From NCBI RefSeq assembly GCF_005938385.1, contig NZ_VCRA01000007.1, forward strand, positions 1 to 64,000: a stretch of 64,000 bases of DNA, written 5' to 3'. This document shows, in pieces, positions 45,701 to 54,868 of the stretch (within the stretch, counting starts at the first letter, position 1; the number at the start of each line of letters is the position of its first letter). The DNA is from Paenibacillus mesophilus (GTDB lineage Bacteria > Bacillota > Bacilli > Paenibacillales > NBRC-103111). The notes below the pieces were generated by a model. It made no database searches, was not told where the DNA came from, and saw only the letters and a list, made by a program, of their open reading frames with translations. A program made the translations under genes and the position numbers.

Positions 45701-47041
45701 TTATTTTTTGGCTGCTTTGATCTCTTCTATCTTCTTATTGGCCGCTTCGGTCGACTCGCGGAACGCGGTATTGATATCCATTTTGCCGTGCACCACTTTT
45801 CTGAATATGAGGTAAAGCTCGTTTTGGGCCGTCGCGGTAAATTCGGAGAACGGCTCATCCGGCACCGGGGCGAATTGTTTCGGCAGCAGGGCGCCGACGT
45901 TTTTGCCTTTATAGAAGGCGGATTCCTGTCCGAATTGCATGACGATCGATTTGTCCTTTAGCACCGGAAGCAGCATGCCTTGCTTCGTAGCGGCCGTCTG
46001 GAATTCGGCCGAGGTCAAATAGGCCATCGCCTCGAACGCTTCTTCCTTGTGCTTGCTCGTATTGAACATCGAGATGATGAACGGATACGGTTGGGAGCCT
46101 ACACCCGGCTTTTCCTTCATCGAGGGGAACGAAGTAAAGTCCCATTGGTTGCCGAGACCCGCGAGCGACTCTTCGCCGAGCAAGGTGCCTCCCGGCTCGA
46201 TCATGGCGACCGTTTGTTCCTTCAGGAACAGCGTGTTCACGTTCGTATCGGGCGATAATTTGTCCATGCCGTAGCCGGGGAGCTCGTAGATGCGGAATAT
46301 GTCCTTCAAATAATTTTTGAATTCGCTTGTATCGAAGGCGACCTTCTGCCCAGACGCGTCGAACAGCTTCTGCGATACTTGATTCAGCCTCATCAAATGG
46401 ACGTAAGATGCCAAAAATCCGCGATACTGCACACCGTTGTCATTGCGTGTCAGCCGTTTGGACAGCTCGTACACGTCGTCCCAGCTCATCCCGTCCTTCG
46501 GATAGGCGACGCCGAATTTATCGAACACGGTTTTGTTGTAATACAGCGTGTTGGGCGCCATATAGATCGGAAGGCTGAACAATTCGCCTTTGGTCGATAA
46601 GCTTCGAACGGCGCCGACCGCTGCCGGGTCCAACTGGTTCAAGTCATATTTATATTGTTTGATAAGCGGGGTCAAGTCGAATTGAGATTCATACTTCCTT
46701 ATCGTCGTCTCGAATCCCGGCCCTGGGGTAGTCATGATCAAATCCGGTAAAGTACCGGACACGACCATTTCTTCCAGCTGCTTCGGACCTTGGTATGTAA
46801 TCGCCTTCACTTTAATATAGGGGTATTTCTTCATGATCGGTTGCGCAAAAACTTTATCGTTTTGTTCCTGCGACCAGGTGCCGTTATAGTGGAAGATCGA
46901 GATTTCTACCGTCTCCCTCGGTTTTTGCTGCCCGCTTCCTTTCTCGGCTTCCGTGCTTGATCCTTTGCCGCCGCTGCACGCTGTCAATGACGATACGACT
47001 ATAATGCCGGCTAACGATACAAAAATCGATTTTCTAATCAT
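45701..47041 (-). CDS. Extracellular solute-binding lipoprotein (orphan)
   Basis: 446 aa from the ATG at 47041, with GGGAGG about 10 bases upstream; the longer frame adds 14 polar residues. Lipobox LTAC gives lipidated Cys22. The mature protein starts VEISIFHYNGTWSQEQ and has FDKFGVAYPKDGMSWDDVYE and LTRNDNGVQYRG, shared with the protein at 49.5 kb. No permease is adjacent. It is directly upstream of the large secreted polysaccharide protein in the same direction, which suggests a common carbohydrate target. Confidence 0.86.
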   Translation of the reverse strand: MIRKSIFVSLAGIIVVSSLTACSGGKGSSTEAEKGSGQQKPRETVEISIFHYNGTWSQEQNDKVFAQPIMKKYPYIKVKAITYQGPKQLEEMVVSGTLPDLIMTTPGPGFETTIRKYESQFDLTPLIKQYKYDLNQLDPAAVGAVRSLSTKGELFSLPIYMAPNTLYYNKTVFDKFGVAYPKDGMSWDDVYELSKRLTRNDNGVQYRGFLASYVHLMRLNQVSQKLFDASGQKVAFDTSEFKNYLKDIFRIYELPGYGMDKLSPDTNVNTLFLKEQTVAMIEPGGTLLGEESLAGLGNQWDFTSFPSMKEKPGVGSQPYPFIISMFNTSKHKEEAFEAMAYLTSAEFQTAATKQGMLLPVLKDKSIVMQFGQESAFYKGKNVGALLPKQFAPVPDEPFSEFTATAQNELYLIFRKVVHGKMDINTAFRESTEAANKKIEEIKAAKK

Positions 47042-47721
47042 CTCTTTGCTTCCTCCCGTTTGTGTTGTAATTCGGTCCCCCATCGCTGCAAACGGCTTTG
47101 CCGGTCATGATTAATGCAAGATGCTCACCCCCTTTCATACTTTCATCCGGCACTCGCCTCCCGGAAGCGGACCGCTTGGATCCGTTGAACGAAACGCGCC
47201 TTTGGTAAGCGCTATCATTTCTTCAGCGCGAAATATTTGTAGGACCGATCGGGATATATGGCTGCAGGAAAGCGAGGCAATCTCTGCCCGTCCGATGAAA
47301 GCGCGGTTCGGAAAATTTCCGGTTCGAATCCTGGTCGGAGAAATGCATTCGTACGAGAAACGCTATTCCGGTGGAAGTTTTTACGTTCAATAGAGAGGCG
47401 CAGTACGCCGTTTACGACTTAGGTCGCGACATCTGCAATATGGTCGGACCACTAATCGGAAGCGTGGAAATAGGAGAAGAAGAGCAACAATGATCTCGCC
47501 AAACTGTATACTATGGTCATACCATAATACCACAACAATTGTTATCATATACGTTTCTGAATGGATCGTCAATAACATTTTTACAATTTTTACAGGAATT
47601 CGAGGCTCCGTCCTGGTGCAAAAGACTCTTTTTTTCCCGGTCCGATTCGCGCGCATACAAAATACCCCCGGAACCGTTATGGTCCGGGGTATTCGGATAA
47701 GTGGCGAGCCGATATTGCGGA
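47042..47721. other. 680-base intergenic region with promoter-like sequence and palindrome
   Basis: No convincing gene. A minus-strand promoter-like pair, TTGTGG (47530-47535) and TAGTAT (47508-47513) with a 16-base spacer, encloses the palindrome TATGGT-CAT-ACCATA (47512-47526), which looks like an operator of a GntR- or LacI-type regulator. It would lie about 470 bases before the binding-protein gene, leaving a long leader. A terminator lies at 47661-47693. Confidence 0.4.
47661..47693 (-). terminator. Terminator of the frameshifted beta-helix gene
   Basis: AATACCCCGGACC and GGTTCCGGGGGTATT form a near-perfect stem on the minus strand, followed by TTGTATG, 28 bases after the stop codon at 47722. 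Confidence 0.75.
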
Positions 47722-49484
47722 TCACACCCAACGGATGGCGGCAACCGGAGCGCCCGCCGCAACATTGCCGGCAAGCGTCTCCGAGATCGTCACCGTATTG
47801 CCGGATATGGCCGAGACGGACGTCCACTGCGTCGTCCGGTCTTCCAGGCAGACGGCTAGCACGTCTCCGACACTCATGCCGGCCGCATCGGCCACCGGCA
47901 GCGCAGCCGTGCCCGAGCTTTGCGCGGTTGATACGATCGTATCCGCCCTGCCGACACAAATCCATAAGCCGGTTCCGTCGCTTTTCGCAACCGTATGTCC
48001 CGGATGCACCAGCCCTTTGACCGGTTTCGCCGCTTGCACGAGCGGACGGCGCTGCCTTCTGCCGATATCGTCGACGGACCAACCGGCGGCATTCGTCCTG
48101 ACGTACGCTTTCAATCTTGCATATTCGAAGCTTCCCGGTCCGTAGTAGTACAGGACGATATTGGCGTATTTCACCGTTTTGTCGCTGAAGACGACCCAGG
48201 CGTCGCTCACGTTCGTTTGGAAGCCGGCGTAATCGCCGAGCTGCTTCCAGCCGCCGATGCCGTTGATGTACAGCTTGTCGTTCAGCAAACTTCTGTTCTC
48301 ATCGTAGCAATATACCCGGTAACGGAACTGCTTCGAATCGGCTTCGAACTTGAACCGCTCCACCTCGCCCACCGGCATGATCCCCGTTTCGAACAAGACG
48401 GTGTAGCTTTGCGCGACCAGCTTGTCGAAGCCGCTTCGCACGACATTTTTCATATTGGCATACTCCGCGCATCCATCCAGAATGACGCTGTTCCGGTCGA
48501 TCGACACTACGCTTGCGACCCGGTATAACGTTTCTATGCCGGCGAGCACCATATTTTCTTGCCCGTTGTCCGTCACGATTGCGCCGCTCGCCAAATTGCC
48601 GTTGTTGGATACAAAGTTGTCGATCAGCACGTTGTAGTACGTTCCGGCGGATTGATTTTCGTCCCGCCCTCGGTTCTCAAGTCGTAAAATTTGTTTCTTA
48701 CGCCTTTCTTGATCTGGATAACCGCATCGGCACCCTCCACGCACGGCTTGATGAATACATTGTTGTTATGGCTGTAGCTCGCCGAATCGATCACAATTTT
48801 TTTCAGAGCGCCTTCGTAAAACGTATTCTCGTTAATCCAGCTTGTCCCGGCCGCTCCGTACAGCTCCAGCGTGTTGATCATCCGGCCCAAATAAAATTCG
48901 CAGTACGCGATGCTGCTCATCGTCGGATCGGCGGCGTCGGCGAACAGCTGCAAATAGTAGCAGCTCATGACTGTCATCTTGGCGTTTTTCAATCCGACCG
49001 CCCGGATGCCGATATCGTCCTGGTTTAGCGTATTTCCTTTCGTTACGCCGGCGAAATAAAGCCGGAACACTTTCGTATTTCTTGAATCGTTGCCAACGAG
49101 CAAAGCATGCGAATGGTCGACGTAAGAGACGATCGTACCGAGCGATTCGATGTACGGGATGTAGCGCAAATTAACCGTAGACGAAATTTTAACTTTCATC
49201 GCGGCGGGAACGTACAGCGCCTTCCCGCTCGCTCTCGCAGCATCGGCCGCCAGCTGGAATGCCGCCGTATCGTCCGCCGTTCCGTCCCCAATTACCCCAT
49301 AATCGGCGACATTCACACAGTCCATGCAGCAGCTCGGCTCCCCGCCTCCGTATACACCTGCGGTTACTGTCCCTTGAGGCTGCCCTGCAAACGCTTCGGG
49401 AACAAGCCCGCCTGCAAGAAATGCCGCACCCGCCGCGCCCATCGTTCCGAGCAGCGCTCTTCTCGTTATGTTCCGCTCTTCCAT
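47722..49484 (-). pseudogene. Tat-exported beta-helix (pectate-lyase-3-like) protein, frameshifted
   Basis: Two overlapping frames on the minus strand read as one protein. The first part (49484 to about 48660) has a twin-arginine signal (NITRRALLGTMGAAGAAFLAG), then NVADYGVIGDGTADDTAAFQ, the Pectate_lyase_3 signature, and beta-helix repeats. The second part continues with SAGTYYNVLIDNFVSNNGNL and a beta-rich C terminus to 47722. A single missing A in the run at 48656-48659 (plus-strand T run) explains the break: with one more base the joint reads GGTKNQSAGTYYN. The restored length would be 587 aa. It could be a true mutation, a sequencing error in a homopolymer, or a programmed shift. Likely acts on a polysaccharide outside the cell. 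Confidence 0.75.
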
Positions 49485-49533
49485 ACTACCCCTCCCGTAT
49501 AATGGATAATGGTGTCATTCGCACGTTGCACCG

Positions 49534-50913
49534 TTACTTGACTTTGGCTTTGTCTTCAGCGATTTTCTTGTTCGTTTCCTCCTCCGCCTGCCGGATCGCG
49601 GTATTTACATCCTGCTTGCCGAGTATTAAATTGTTGAACCCTTTGATCAGCTCGTTGAAGGCGGTGCCGTTGTATTGGCTTTGGTACGGTGCGGGTGCGA
49701 ATTTCTCGGGCAGCAGCGCTTTCAGGTTTTTTCCCGTGAACGCCGGCAAATCTTTGCCGAATGCATCGCGTACCGCCTGGCTTTTGAGCACGGTCAACGT
49801 GCCTTGCTTCGATTTCTCCATTTGGAATTCGTCGGACGTCAAGTATTGCAATATTTCGAACGCCTGGTCCTTGTGCTTGCTCGAGACCGAAATATAGAAC
49901 GCCGTCGAATACGGCTGCGGGCCGACGTTCGGCAGTTCCTTGAAGGTAGGCATCGAGACGAAATCGTAGTTCATGCCCGCAAACGTAAGCTCGCTTGCAC
50001 CCGACCCGGATATCGGCAAATACATGGCGACCGTCTTATCCTTCTCCCACAGCTTGCGCTGCTCCGCGACGCTCACTTGCGCCGCCGTCAGCTCGTTGCC
50101 GGGAATTTTGTAGATCGAAGCCATTTTGTCGAACAGCACCTTCCAGTTGTCATTCTGAAAATTCGCTTTCTCCGACGACGGATCGATGAAGCCGAGCGAG
50201 AACGGGTTCCGGAGTATCATGCCGCTCGCGTTCACGATCGCTCCGCGGTACTGTATGCCGTTCTCGGTACGGGTCAGCTTCCTCGCCAGCTCGTAGAACT
50301 CGTCCCAATTCATGCCGTCCTTCGGATACGGCACGCCAAATTTGTCGAATATATCTTTGTTGTAGACAAGCGGGGAAGCGGCCCCGATTCCGGGAAGTCC
50401 GTATATTCCCCCGTTCGCGAGCTGCATCGCCAAGGCGACCGCGGACGGCTCCAGCCGGTTCAAGTCGTACTTGTACTTCTTGATTAACGGCGTCATATCG
50501 TATTGCAATTTATTGGCCAAAATGTTGCCGTGCACGGCCGCGCCGGAAGAAAACAAAATATCGATCGGCTGGCCCGCCGCGATCAGCTCCGGTATCCACA
50601 TGCCACCCGGCTGGCCCGCATATGGAAGCGCCTTCACCGTGACGTGGGGAAATTTCTTCGCGATCGCGTTGCCGTAATTGTCCATAAACTTCTCCGGCGT
50701 CCAGCCGAACGAAACGTCTTTGAATACGATTTCGACCGGCTCCTTGAGCGGCGCGGGCGGAGCGTCGCTTGCGCTGCCGGCCGCCGGGCTTCCTCCGCCG
50801 CTTCCCTTGCTTTCTCCATTGCCGCCGCCCGATGATCCCGCGCAAGCCGGCAGCGCGATCAGCAGACCGCCGATTAGAAGCGGCAGCATGGCCTTGTTCC
50901 GAATGTTGAGCAT
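49534..50913 (-). CDS. Extracellular solute-binding lipoprotein (orphan)
   Basis: 459 aa from the ATG at 50913, with AGGGG about 11 bases upstream. Lipobox LPAC gives Cys24, then a Gly/Ser-rich linker (SSGGGNGESKGSGGGS). The body has VEIVFKDVSFGWTPEKFMDN and IFDKFGVPYPKDGMNWDEFY. It stands 49 bases upstream of the frameshifted beta-helix gene in the same direction, and divergent from a YesN-like regulator that probably controls both. No permease is adjacent. Confidence 0.86.
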   Translation of the reverse strand: MLNIRNKAMLPLLIGGLLIALPACAGSSGGGNGESKGSGGGSPAAGSASDAPPAPLKEPVEIVFKDVSFGWTPEKFMDNYGNAIAKKFPHVTVKALPYAGQPGGMWIPELIAAGQPIDILFSSGAAVHGNILANKLQYDMTPLIKKYKYDLNRLEPSAVALAMQLANGGIYGLPGIGAASPLVYNKDIFDKFGVPYPKDGMNWDEFYELARKLTRTENGIQYRGAIVNASGMILRNPFSLGFIDPSSEKANFQNDNWKVLFDKMASIYKIPGNELTAAQVSVAEQRKLWEKDKTVAMYLPISGSGASELTFAGMNYDFVSMPTFKELPNVGPQPYSTAFYISVSSKHKDQAFEILQYLTSDEFQMEKSKQGTLTVLKSQAVRDAFGKDLPAFTGKNLKALLPEKFAPAPYQSQYNGTAFNELIKGFNNLILGKQDVNTAIRQAEEETNKKIAEDKAKVK

Positions 50914-51155
50914 TTGTGTGAGCACCCCTTCGTTTTGTCGATACGCCCCTATTGTGCGGCATTTCCGGCGGCAAACCAATTGCAATGTTTCGCTATTTGT
51001 TATGCGTTTTCGCTGTCCCGCATTGCAAATATTCGGCCGCGGTTGCTATTTTCCGGTTAAGTGCTTCCCTTTGTTTACATCGGCGAAAACGGTATGTTAC
51101 GATGAGGTCGCGCGGCTAAACGCGACGACGAATGCGGAAAGGAAGTGGAACGGAA

Positions 51156-53387
51156 ATGGGATGGTCCATAGTCGACAGGCTCCGCAATCTTTATTTCCGC
51201 CGCTTATTCGTATCTTATACGATCATTACGGTTGCCGTCTCCTGCTTGTGCGGCGCGATTTTGTACGATAAAGCCCGTCAGGTGACCGCCGGCGATTTAT
51301 ATGCAACCGGTCAAAACCGGCTTAATCAAATGAAAAGCTACATGGAGGAGACGTATCCGGCCATTTTTAAAAACGCTTTCATAAGCAACATGCTGTCTAC
51401 AGTCGATCTTCCTTCCGGCTCGGACGATGCGTTCTCGACCTTCTATAAGGAATACGGCTCGAACGTATACCAGATTTTCCGCCTTGCCGACTATTTGAAG
51501 GGAACGGTGGAAGCCAACGAAGGCGTTGACAGCATCTCGATCTATTTCAAATCGGCCAACATGATGGTGAACCAATACGCGTTTTACCGGATGGCGGAAA
51601 ATTCCCCCAAGTACGACCTGCTGACCGAGCTCGATCAGGGCCGGTTACAAACCGACCGCTGGATCGCGCGCACCGTTCCGTACGGGAATGAAGCGGCGGA
51701 ACGGCTTCTTACGTATATTTATTCTTTTCCGTTGAACGCACCTGCGAACGAAGCGAAAGGGTATATGTTTATCGACCTGAAATCCGACCATCTCGGCCGG
51801 ATGCTCGATTCGCAGTTGCAGTCTCCTGACGAAAAGCTGCTCATGTACGACCGCAGCAGCGGTTACGCCGCCTATTCCGGCAACGTAACGGAACGCGATG
51901 AGGGATTGCTCCGGAATATGCTGATCGGAGAAGCCTCTTCTGTATACCGGGAGGGCGGAATATATTTCAGCGCCCTGAAGCAAACGGACTTAAGCGGCGG
52001 CTGGGCGTTCGCTTCCGCACGTCCCGTCGATTCGATCGAGGTCGCCTCCGGCTCGATGCAGCGGCAAATATTCCTCGTCAGCCTGAGCGTACTGCTGTTC
52101 GGCGTCGCGGCCTCTTATGCCGTCGCGGTCATGACGTACAATCCGGTTCAACGCATGCTGCAGAAGCTCAAGGAAAGCGGCGGCGTTTCTCTTCCGGGTC
52201 AGCAGCGGAACGAGTTCTCTTTGTTCGAACACGTCTTAGCCGGACTGAACAACAGAATCAGGCAGTTGGCGGGACAGCTTAACGAAGAGAAGCTTCTAGC
52301 GCTTCTGAACGGCCGTCTGGATGCCGACGAGCTGCCCGAGCCCGTGCCCGCGGACTCCCTGTATATGGCCGTCAAAGTGAAGTTAGCTGGAACCGGAGGC
52401 AAAACGGGATTGACGAGACTGCACAAGCAGGCCGCTCTATGCCCGCACACGGCGATCCATACCGGCCCGTCCGAGCTATGCATGCTGTACTATTCGGATG
52501 AGTTGCCGGACAAGAAACGACAGATCGGGCAATTTTGGCGGCAAGCCGCGGCATCGAGCCGGACGAATGAGAGCCTTTTGTCCGTGGGAATCGGCAGCAT
52601 CGCCCATGCCGCCGAAGACATCGCTAAATCGTACGGGCATGCCGCCGCGGCCGCGGGCTACACGTTCATTCAAGGCTTGGGTACGGCAATCGACTATGAC
52701 GATATAATCTCGCGGAGCTCGCTTCCATCCGTCCGTTTCGAACCGTTCGAGAACGCTCTCCGGGCTGGTGATACGCAGTCGGTCGGGCAGTTCATCGACG
52801 AGTTCGGCGCCGCCATGAAGCAAGCCGCCGTCTCGCTCGAAGGCGTCGAGCTTTCGCTTATGCAGATGACGGTTACTTTGTCCAAAGTCATCGTAGATAT
52901 GAACAGCAAGGAGCAGATGTTCCCGAACGATTATATGTTCAAGGATGTCAGGATGGACACGATCGATGAGACGCTCGAACGGATTCGGGAGCGGAGCCTG
53001 CAAATCGCCGATCATATCGGGCGGCATCTGCTGCGCAGCACCCAATACGACGTGATTACCCGGCTGAAAGCATATATCGACGACCATCTCGAAGAAGATA
53101 TTTCGCTGGACCGTCTGTCCGCCATGGCCGGCTTGTCGACTCACTACGTATCCAAACAGTTCAAGGAACTGCTTCACGTTTCGTTCGTCGACTATTTGAC
53201 GGGCGCCCGGATGGACAAAGCGTGCGAGCTGCTGCGCGGCGCCGGCCTGTCGGTTACCGACATTTCCGCCAAGGTCGGGTACGGCAACGTCCAATATTTT
53301 TGCAACAAGTTCAAGAGCAGGTACGGGGTAACTCCGAATCAGTTCCGCAAATCTTATTCGGGCGCTTCCGTAGAAGCGCTGCGGTAA
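51156..53387 (+). CDS. Membrane-bound AraC-family regulator (YesN-like with extracellular sensor)
   Basis: 743 aa from the ATG at 51156 (GGAAG and GGAA upstream). The first membrane helix is about 20-40 (FVSYTIITVAVSCLCGAILY), followed by an extracytoplasmic sensor of about 250 residues resembling dCache, and a second helix near 300-320 (IFLVSLSVLLFGVAASYAVA). A linker and a cytoplasmic region follow. The C-terminal AraC HTH (about 640-743) has LDRLSAMAGLSTHYVSKQFK and VTDISAKVGYGNVQYFCNKF. Divergent from an orphan binding protein. By family it turns on carbohydrate genes when a sugar is sensed outside. Confidence 0.88.
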   Translation: MGWSIVDRLRNLYFRRLFVSYTIITVAVSCLCGAILYDKARQVTAGDLYATGQNRLNQMKSYMEETYPAIFKNAFISNMLSTVDLPSGSDDAFSTFYKEYGSNVYQIFRLADYLKGTVEANEGVDSISIYFKSANMMVNQYAFYRMAENSPKYDLLTELDQGRLQTDRWIARTVPYGNEAAERLLTYIYSFPLNAPANEAKGYMFIDLKSDHLGRMLDSQLQSPDEKLLMYDRSSGYAAYSGNVTERDEGLLRNMLIGEASSVYREGGIYFSALKQTDLSGGWAFASARPVDSIEVASGSMQRQIFLVSLSVLLFGVAASYAVAVMTYNPVQRMLQKLKESGGVSLPGQQRNEFSLFEHVLAGLNNRIRQLAGQLNEEKLLALLNGRLDADELPEPVPADSLYMAVKVKLAGTGGKTGLTRLHKQAALCPHTAIHTGPSELCMLYYSDELPDKKRQIGQFWRQAAASSRTNESLLSVGIGSIAHAAEDIAKSYGHAAAAAGYTFIQGLGTAIDYDDIISRSSLPSVRFEPFENALRAGDTQSVGQFIDEFGAAMKQAAVSLEGVELSLMQMTVTLSKVIVDMNSKEQMFPNDYMFKDVRMDTIDETLERIRERSLQIADHIGRHLLRSTQYDVITRLKAYIDDHLEEDISLDRLSAMAGLSTHYVSKQFKELLHVSFVDYLTGARMDKACELLRGAGLSVTDISAKVGYGNVQYFCNKFKSRYGVTPNQFRKSYSGASVEALR

Positions 53388-53398
53388 CATGCGAAAGA

Positions 53399-53436
53399 AA
53401 AGACCGCCCTTCGGATTGTGCCCGGGGCGGTCTTCT
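53399..53436. terminator. Bidirectional terminator between convergent genes
   Basis: AAGACCGCCC pairs with GGGGCGGTCTT around a 14-base loop, between the YesN-like gene and the SGNH hydrolase gene. Confidence 0.7.
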
Positions 53437-53443
53437 GGTAGAT

Positions 53444-53992
53444 TCACAAATAATGTCGGATTGCCGCTGTTACCCGCTCGGCCAGCCTCGCATTGCCAAG
53501 CTCGCTCATGTGCAGCCGATCCGGGCAAAGACACCCCGCCATGTCTTGCTTGACGATGGCGTTCAGATCGTTTACTTCGACTCCGTGCCTGCTCATCAGT
53601 TGAACCGCCGCCGCATTGTACAGATCGATCTCGGCATTGCTTCGGTTCGTCTCGTCATACGGCACCGGGGTCGTCGTGGCGAAGATGATCGACGCTCTCG
53701 TCCGCTGCAGCTCGTTCAGAATGCGTGCGATCGTGTGGATGTACTCGTCGAGCGGCGTCAGCGCCTCGATCATCGGCGCTTCGTGATGCAAATCCCACAA
53801 TCCGTTGTTCCAATGCACGATATCGGGCTTCCCCAGCTCCTTGATCCACAGGTTGACGCCCCATAGCGTATGCTTCGCGAACCGGCCGTTCTCCGCCGGA
53901 GCGACAACTTCGGCTTCCCCCGCCAGCTGCGCGCGAACGAGCGGTTCATAGCCCATCCGGATCGAATCTCCGAGCAGCAGTACTTTCTTCAT
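53444..53992 (-). CDS. SGNH/GDSL hydrolase
   Basis: 182 aa from the ATG at 53992. The nucleophile is Ser9 in LLLGDSIRMGY (block I), WNNGLWD supplies the Asn of block III, and CPDRLHMSELGN gives the Asp-x-x-His of block V, so all the blocks are present. No signal peptide. It resembles esterases that deacetylate sugars or lipids. AGGGG precedes the start. Its start lies 14 bases after the map stop, so the two are co-transcribed. Confidence 0.87.
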   Translation of the reverse strand: MKKVLLLGDSIRMGYEPLVRAQLAGEAEVVAPAENGRFAKHTLWGVNLWIKELGKPDIVHWNNGLWDLHHEAPMIEALTPLDEYIHTIARILNELQRTRASIIFATTTPVPYDETNRSNAEIDLYNAAAVQLMSRHGVEVNDLNAIVKQDMAGCLCPDRLHMSELGNARLAERVTAAIRHYL

Positions 53993-54006
53993 CCGTCTAT
54001 CCCCTG

Positions 54007-54753
54007 TCACTGCTTCGTTAAAATAAGCGGCCCTTCCGCCGTAATCGCTACCGTATGTTCGTACTGCGCCGACAAGCCGCCGTCCTCCGTCCTCGCCGTC
54101 CAGCCGTCCGCATCGAGCTTGCTGCGGTATGTGCCGGTATTGATCATCGGCTCGATCGTAATGACCATCCCTTCCTTGAGCCTTACGCCGCGGCCCGGCG
54201 GTCCGTAATGGGGCACCTGCGGCTCCTCGTGCATCGACTGTCCGATCGCATGGCCTACAAAATCGCGGACGACCGAGAAGCCTTGAGACTCCGCGTACGA
54301 TTGGATCGCATACGATATATCGCCGATCCGGTTCCCGACAACGGCCTTCTCGATTCCTTTGTACATGGATTCCTTCGTGACGTCCAGCAGCTTCCGCGCA
54401 ACGGGACTGACGTTCCCTACCGCGTACGACCAAGCGGAGTCGGCGAGCCATCCGTCCAGATTGACGACCATGTCGATCGCGACTATGTCTCCGTCCTCGA
54501 GCGCCCGCTCTCCCGGGAATCCGTGACAGATTACATCGTTGACGGACGCGCACGTGGCATACGGATAGCCGTGATATCCTTTCTGCTCCATCGTCGCGCC
54601 GTGCTTGCGGATAAACTCCTCGGCAAACTTGTCGATCTCGATCGTCTTGACGCCAGGCTTGATCAAGCCTGCTATTTCCCGATGGCAGGCGGCCAGCAGT
54701 TCACCCGCCCGCTGCATCTTCGCTATTTCTTCTTTCGTTTTGATGACGATCAT
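54007..54753 (-). CDS. map: Type I methionine aminopeptidase
   Basis: 248 aa. The five metal ligands of type I enzymes are in place: Asp94 and Asp105 (AIDMVVNLDGWLADSAW), His168 (FVGHAIGQSMHEEPQVPHYG), Glu201 (TIEPMINTG) and Glu232 (QYEHTVAI), plus the substrate His77. It removes the initiator Met from nascent proteins in the cytoplasm. As it is not in the ribosomal-protein cluster, it may be a second copy, as in Bacillus. Confidence 0.95.
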   Translation of the reverse strand: MIVIKTKEEIAKMQRAGELLAACHREIAGLIKPGVKTIEIDKFAEEFIRKHGATMEQKGYHGYPYATCASVNDVICHGFPGERALEDGDIVAIDMVVNLDGWLADSAWSYAVGNVSPVARKLLDVTKESMYKGIEKAVVGNRIGDISYAIQSYAESQGFSVVRDFVGHAIGQSMHEEPQVPHYGPPGRGVRLKEGMVITIEPMINTGTYRSKLDADGWTARTEDGGLSAQYEHTVAITAEGPLILTKQ

Positions 54754-54772
54754 CGCGCGCCTCCCGAAAACG

Positions 54773-54808
54773 GAAAGCCAGAAATGCGGAACGCATTTCC
54801 GGCTTTCG
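54773..54808 (-). terminator. Terminator of the multi-PAS kinase gene
   Basis: GAAAGCCAGAAATGCG and CGCATTTCCGGCTTTC form a long stem with one mismatched pair and a GAA loop, between the kinase stop and the map start. Confidence 0.75.
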
Positions 54809-54868
54809 CCATGAATTGCTTTCTATTATAAAATTTTCACCGGATGAATACAAATATGCCTGCCAGCG

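Noticed and set aside
47121..47393. 90-codon plus-strand frame in the intergenic region
   Set aside because: No ribosome binding site and no resemblance to known proteins.
53992..54553. Upstream extension of the SGNH hydrolase frame to 369 codons
   Set aside because: The extension overlaps the methionine aminopeptidase gene and is Arg-rich shadow; the ATG at 53992 begins the conserved GDSL block.
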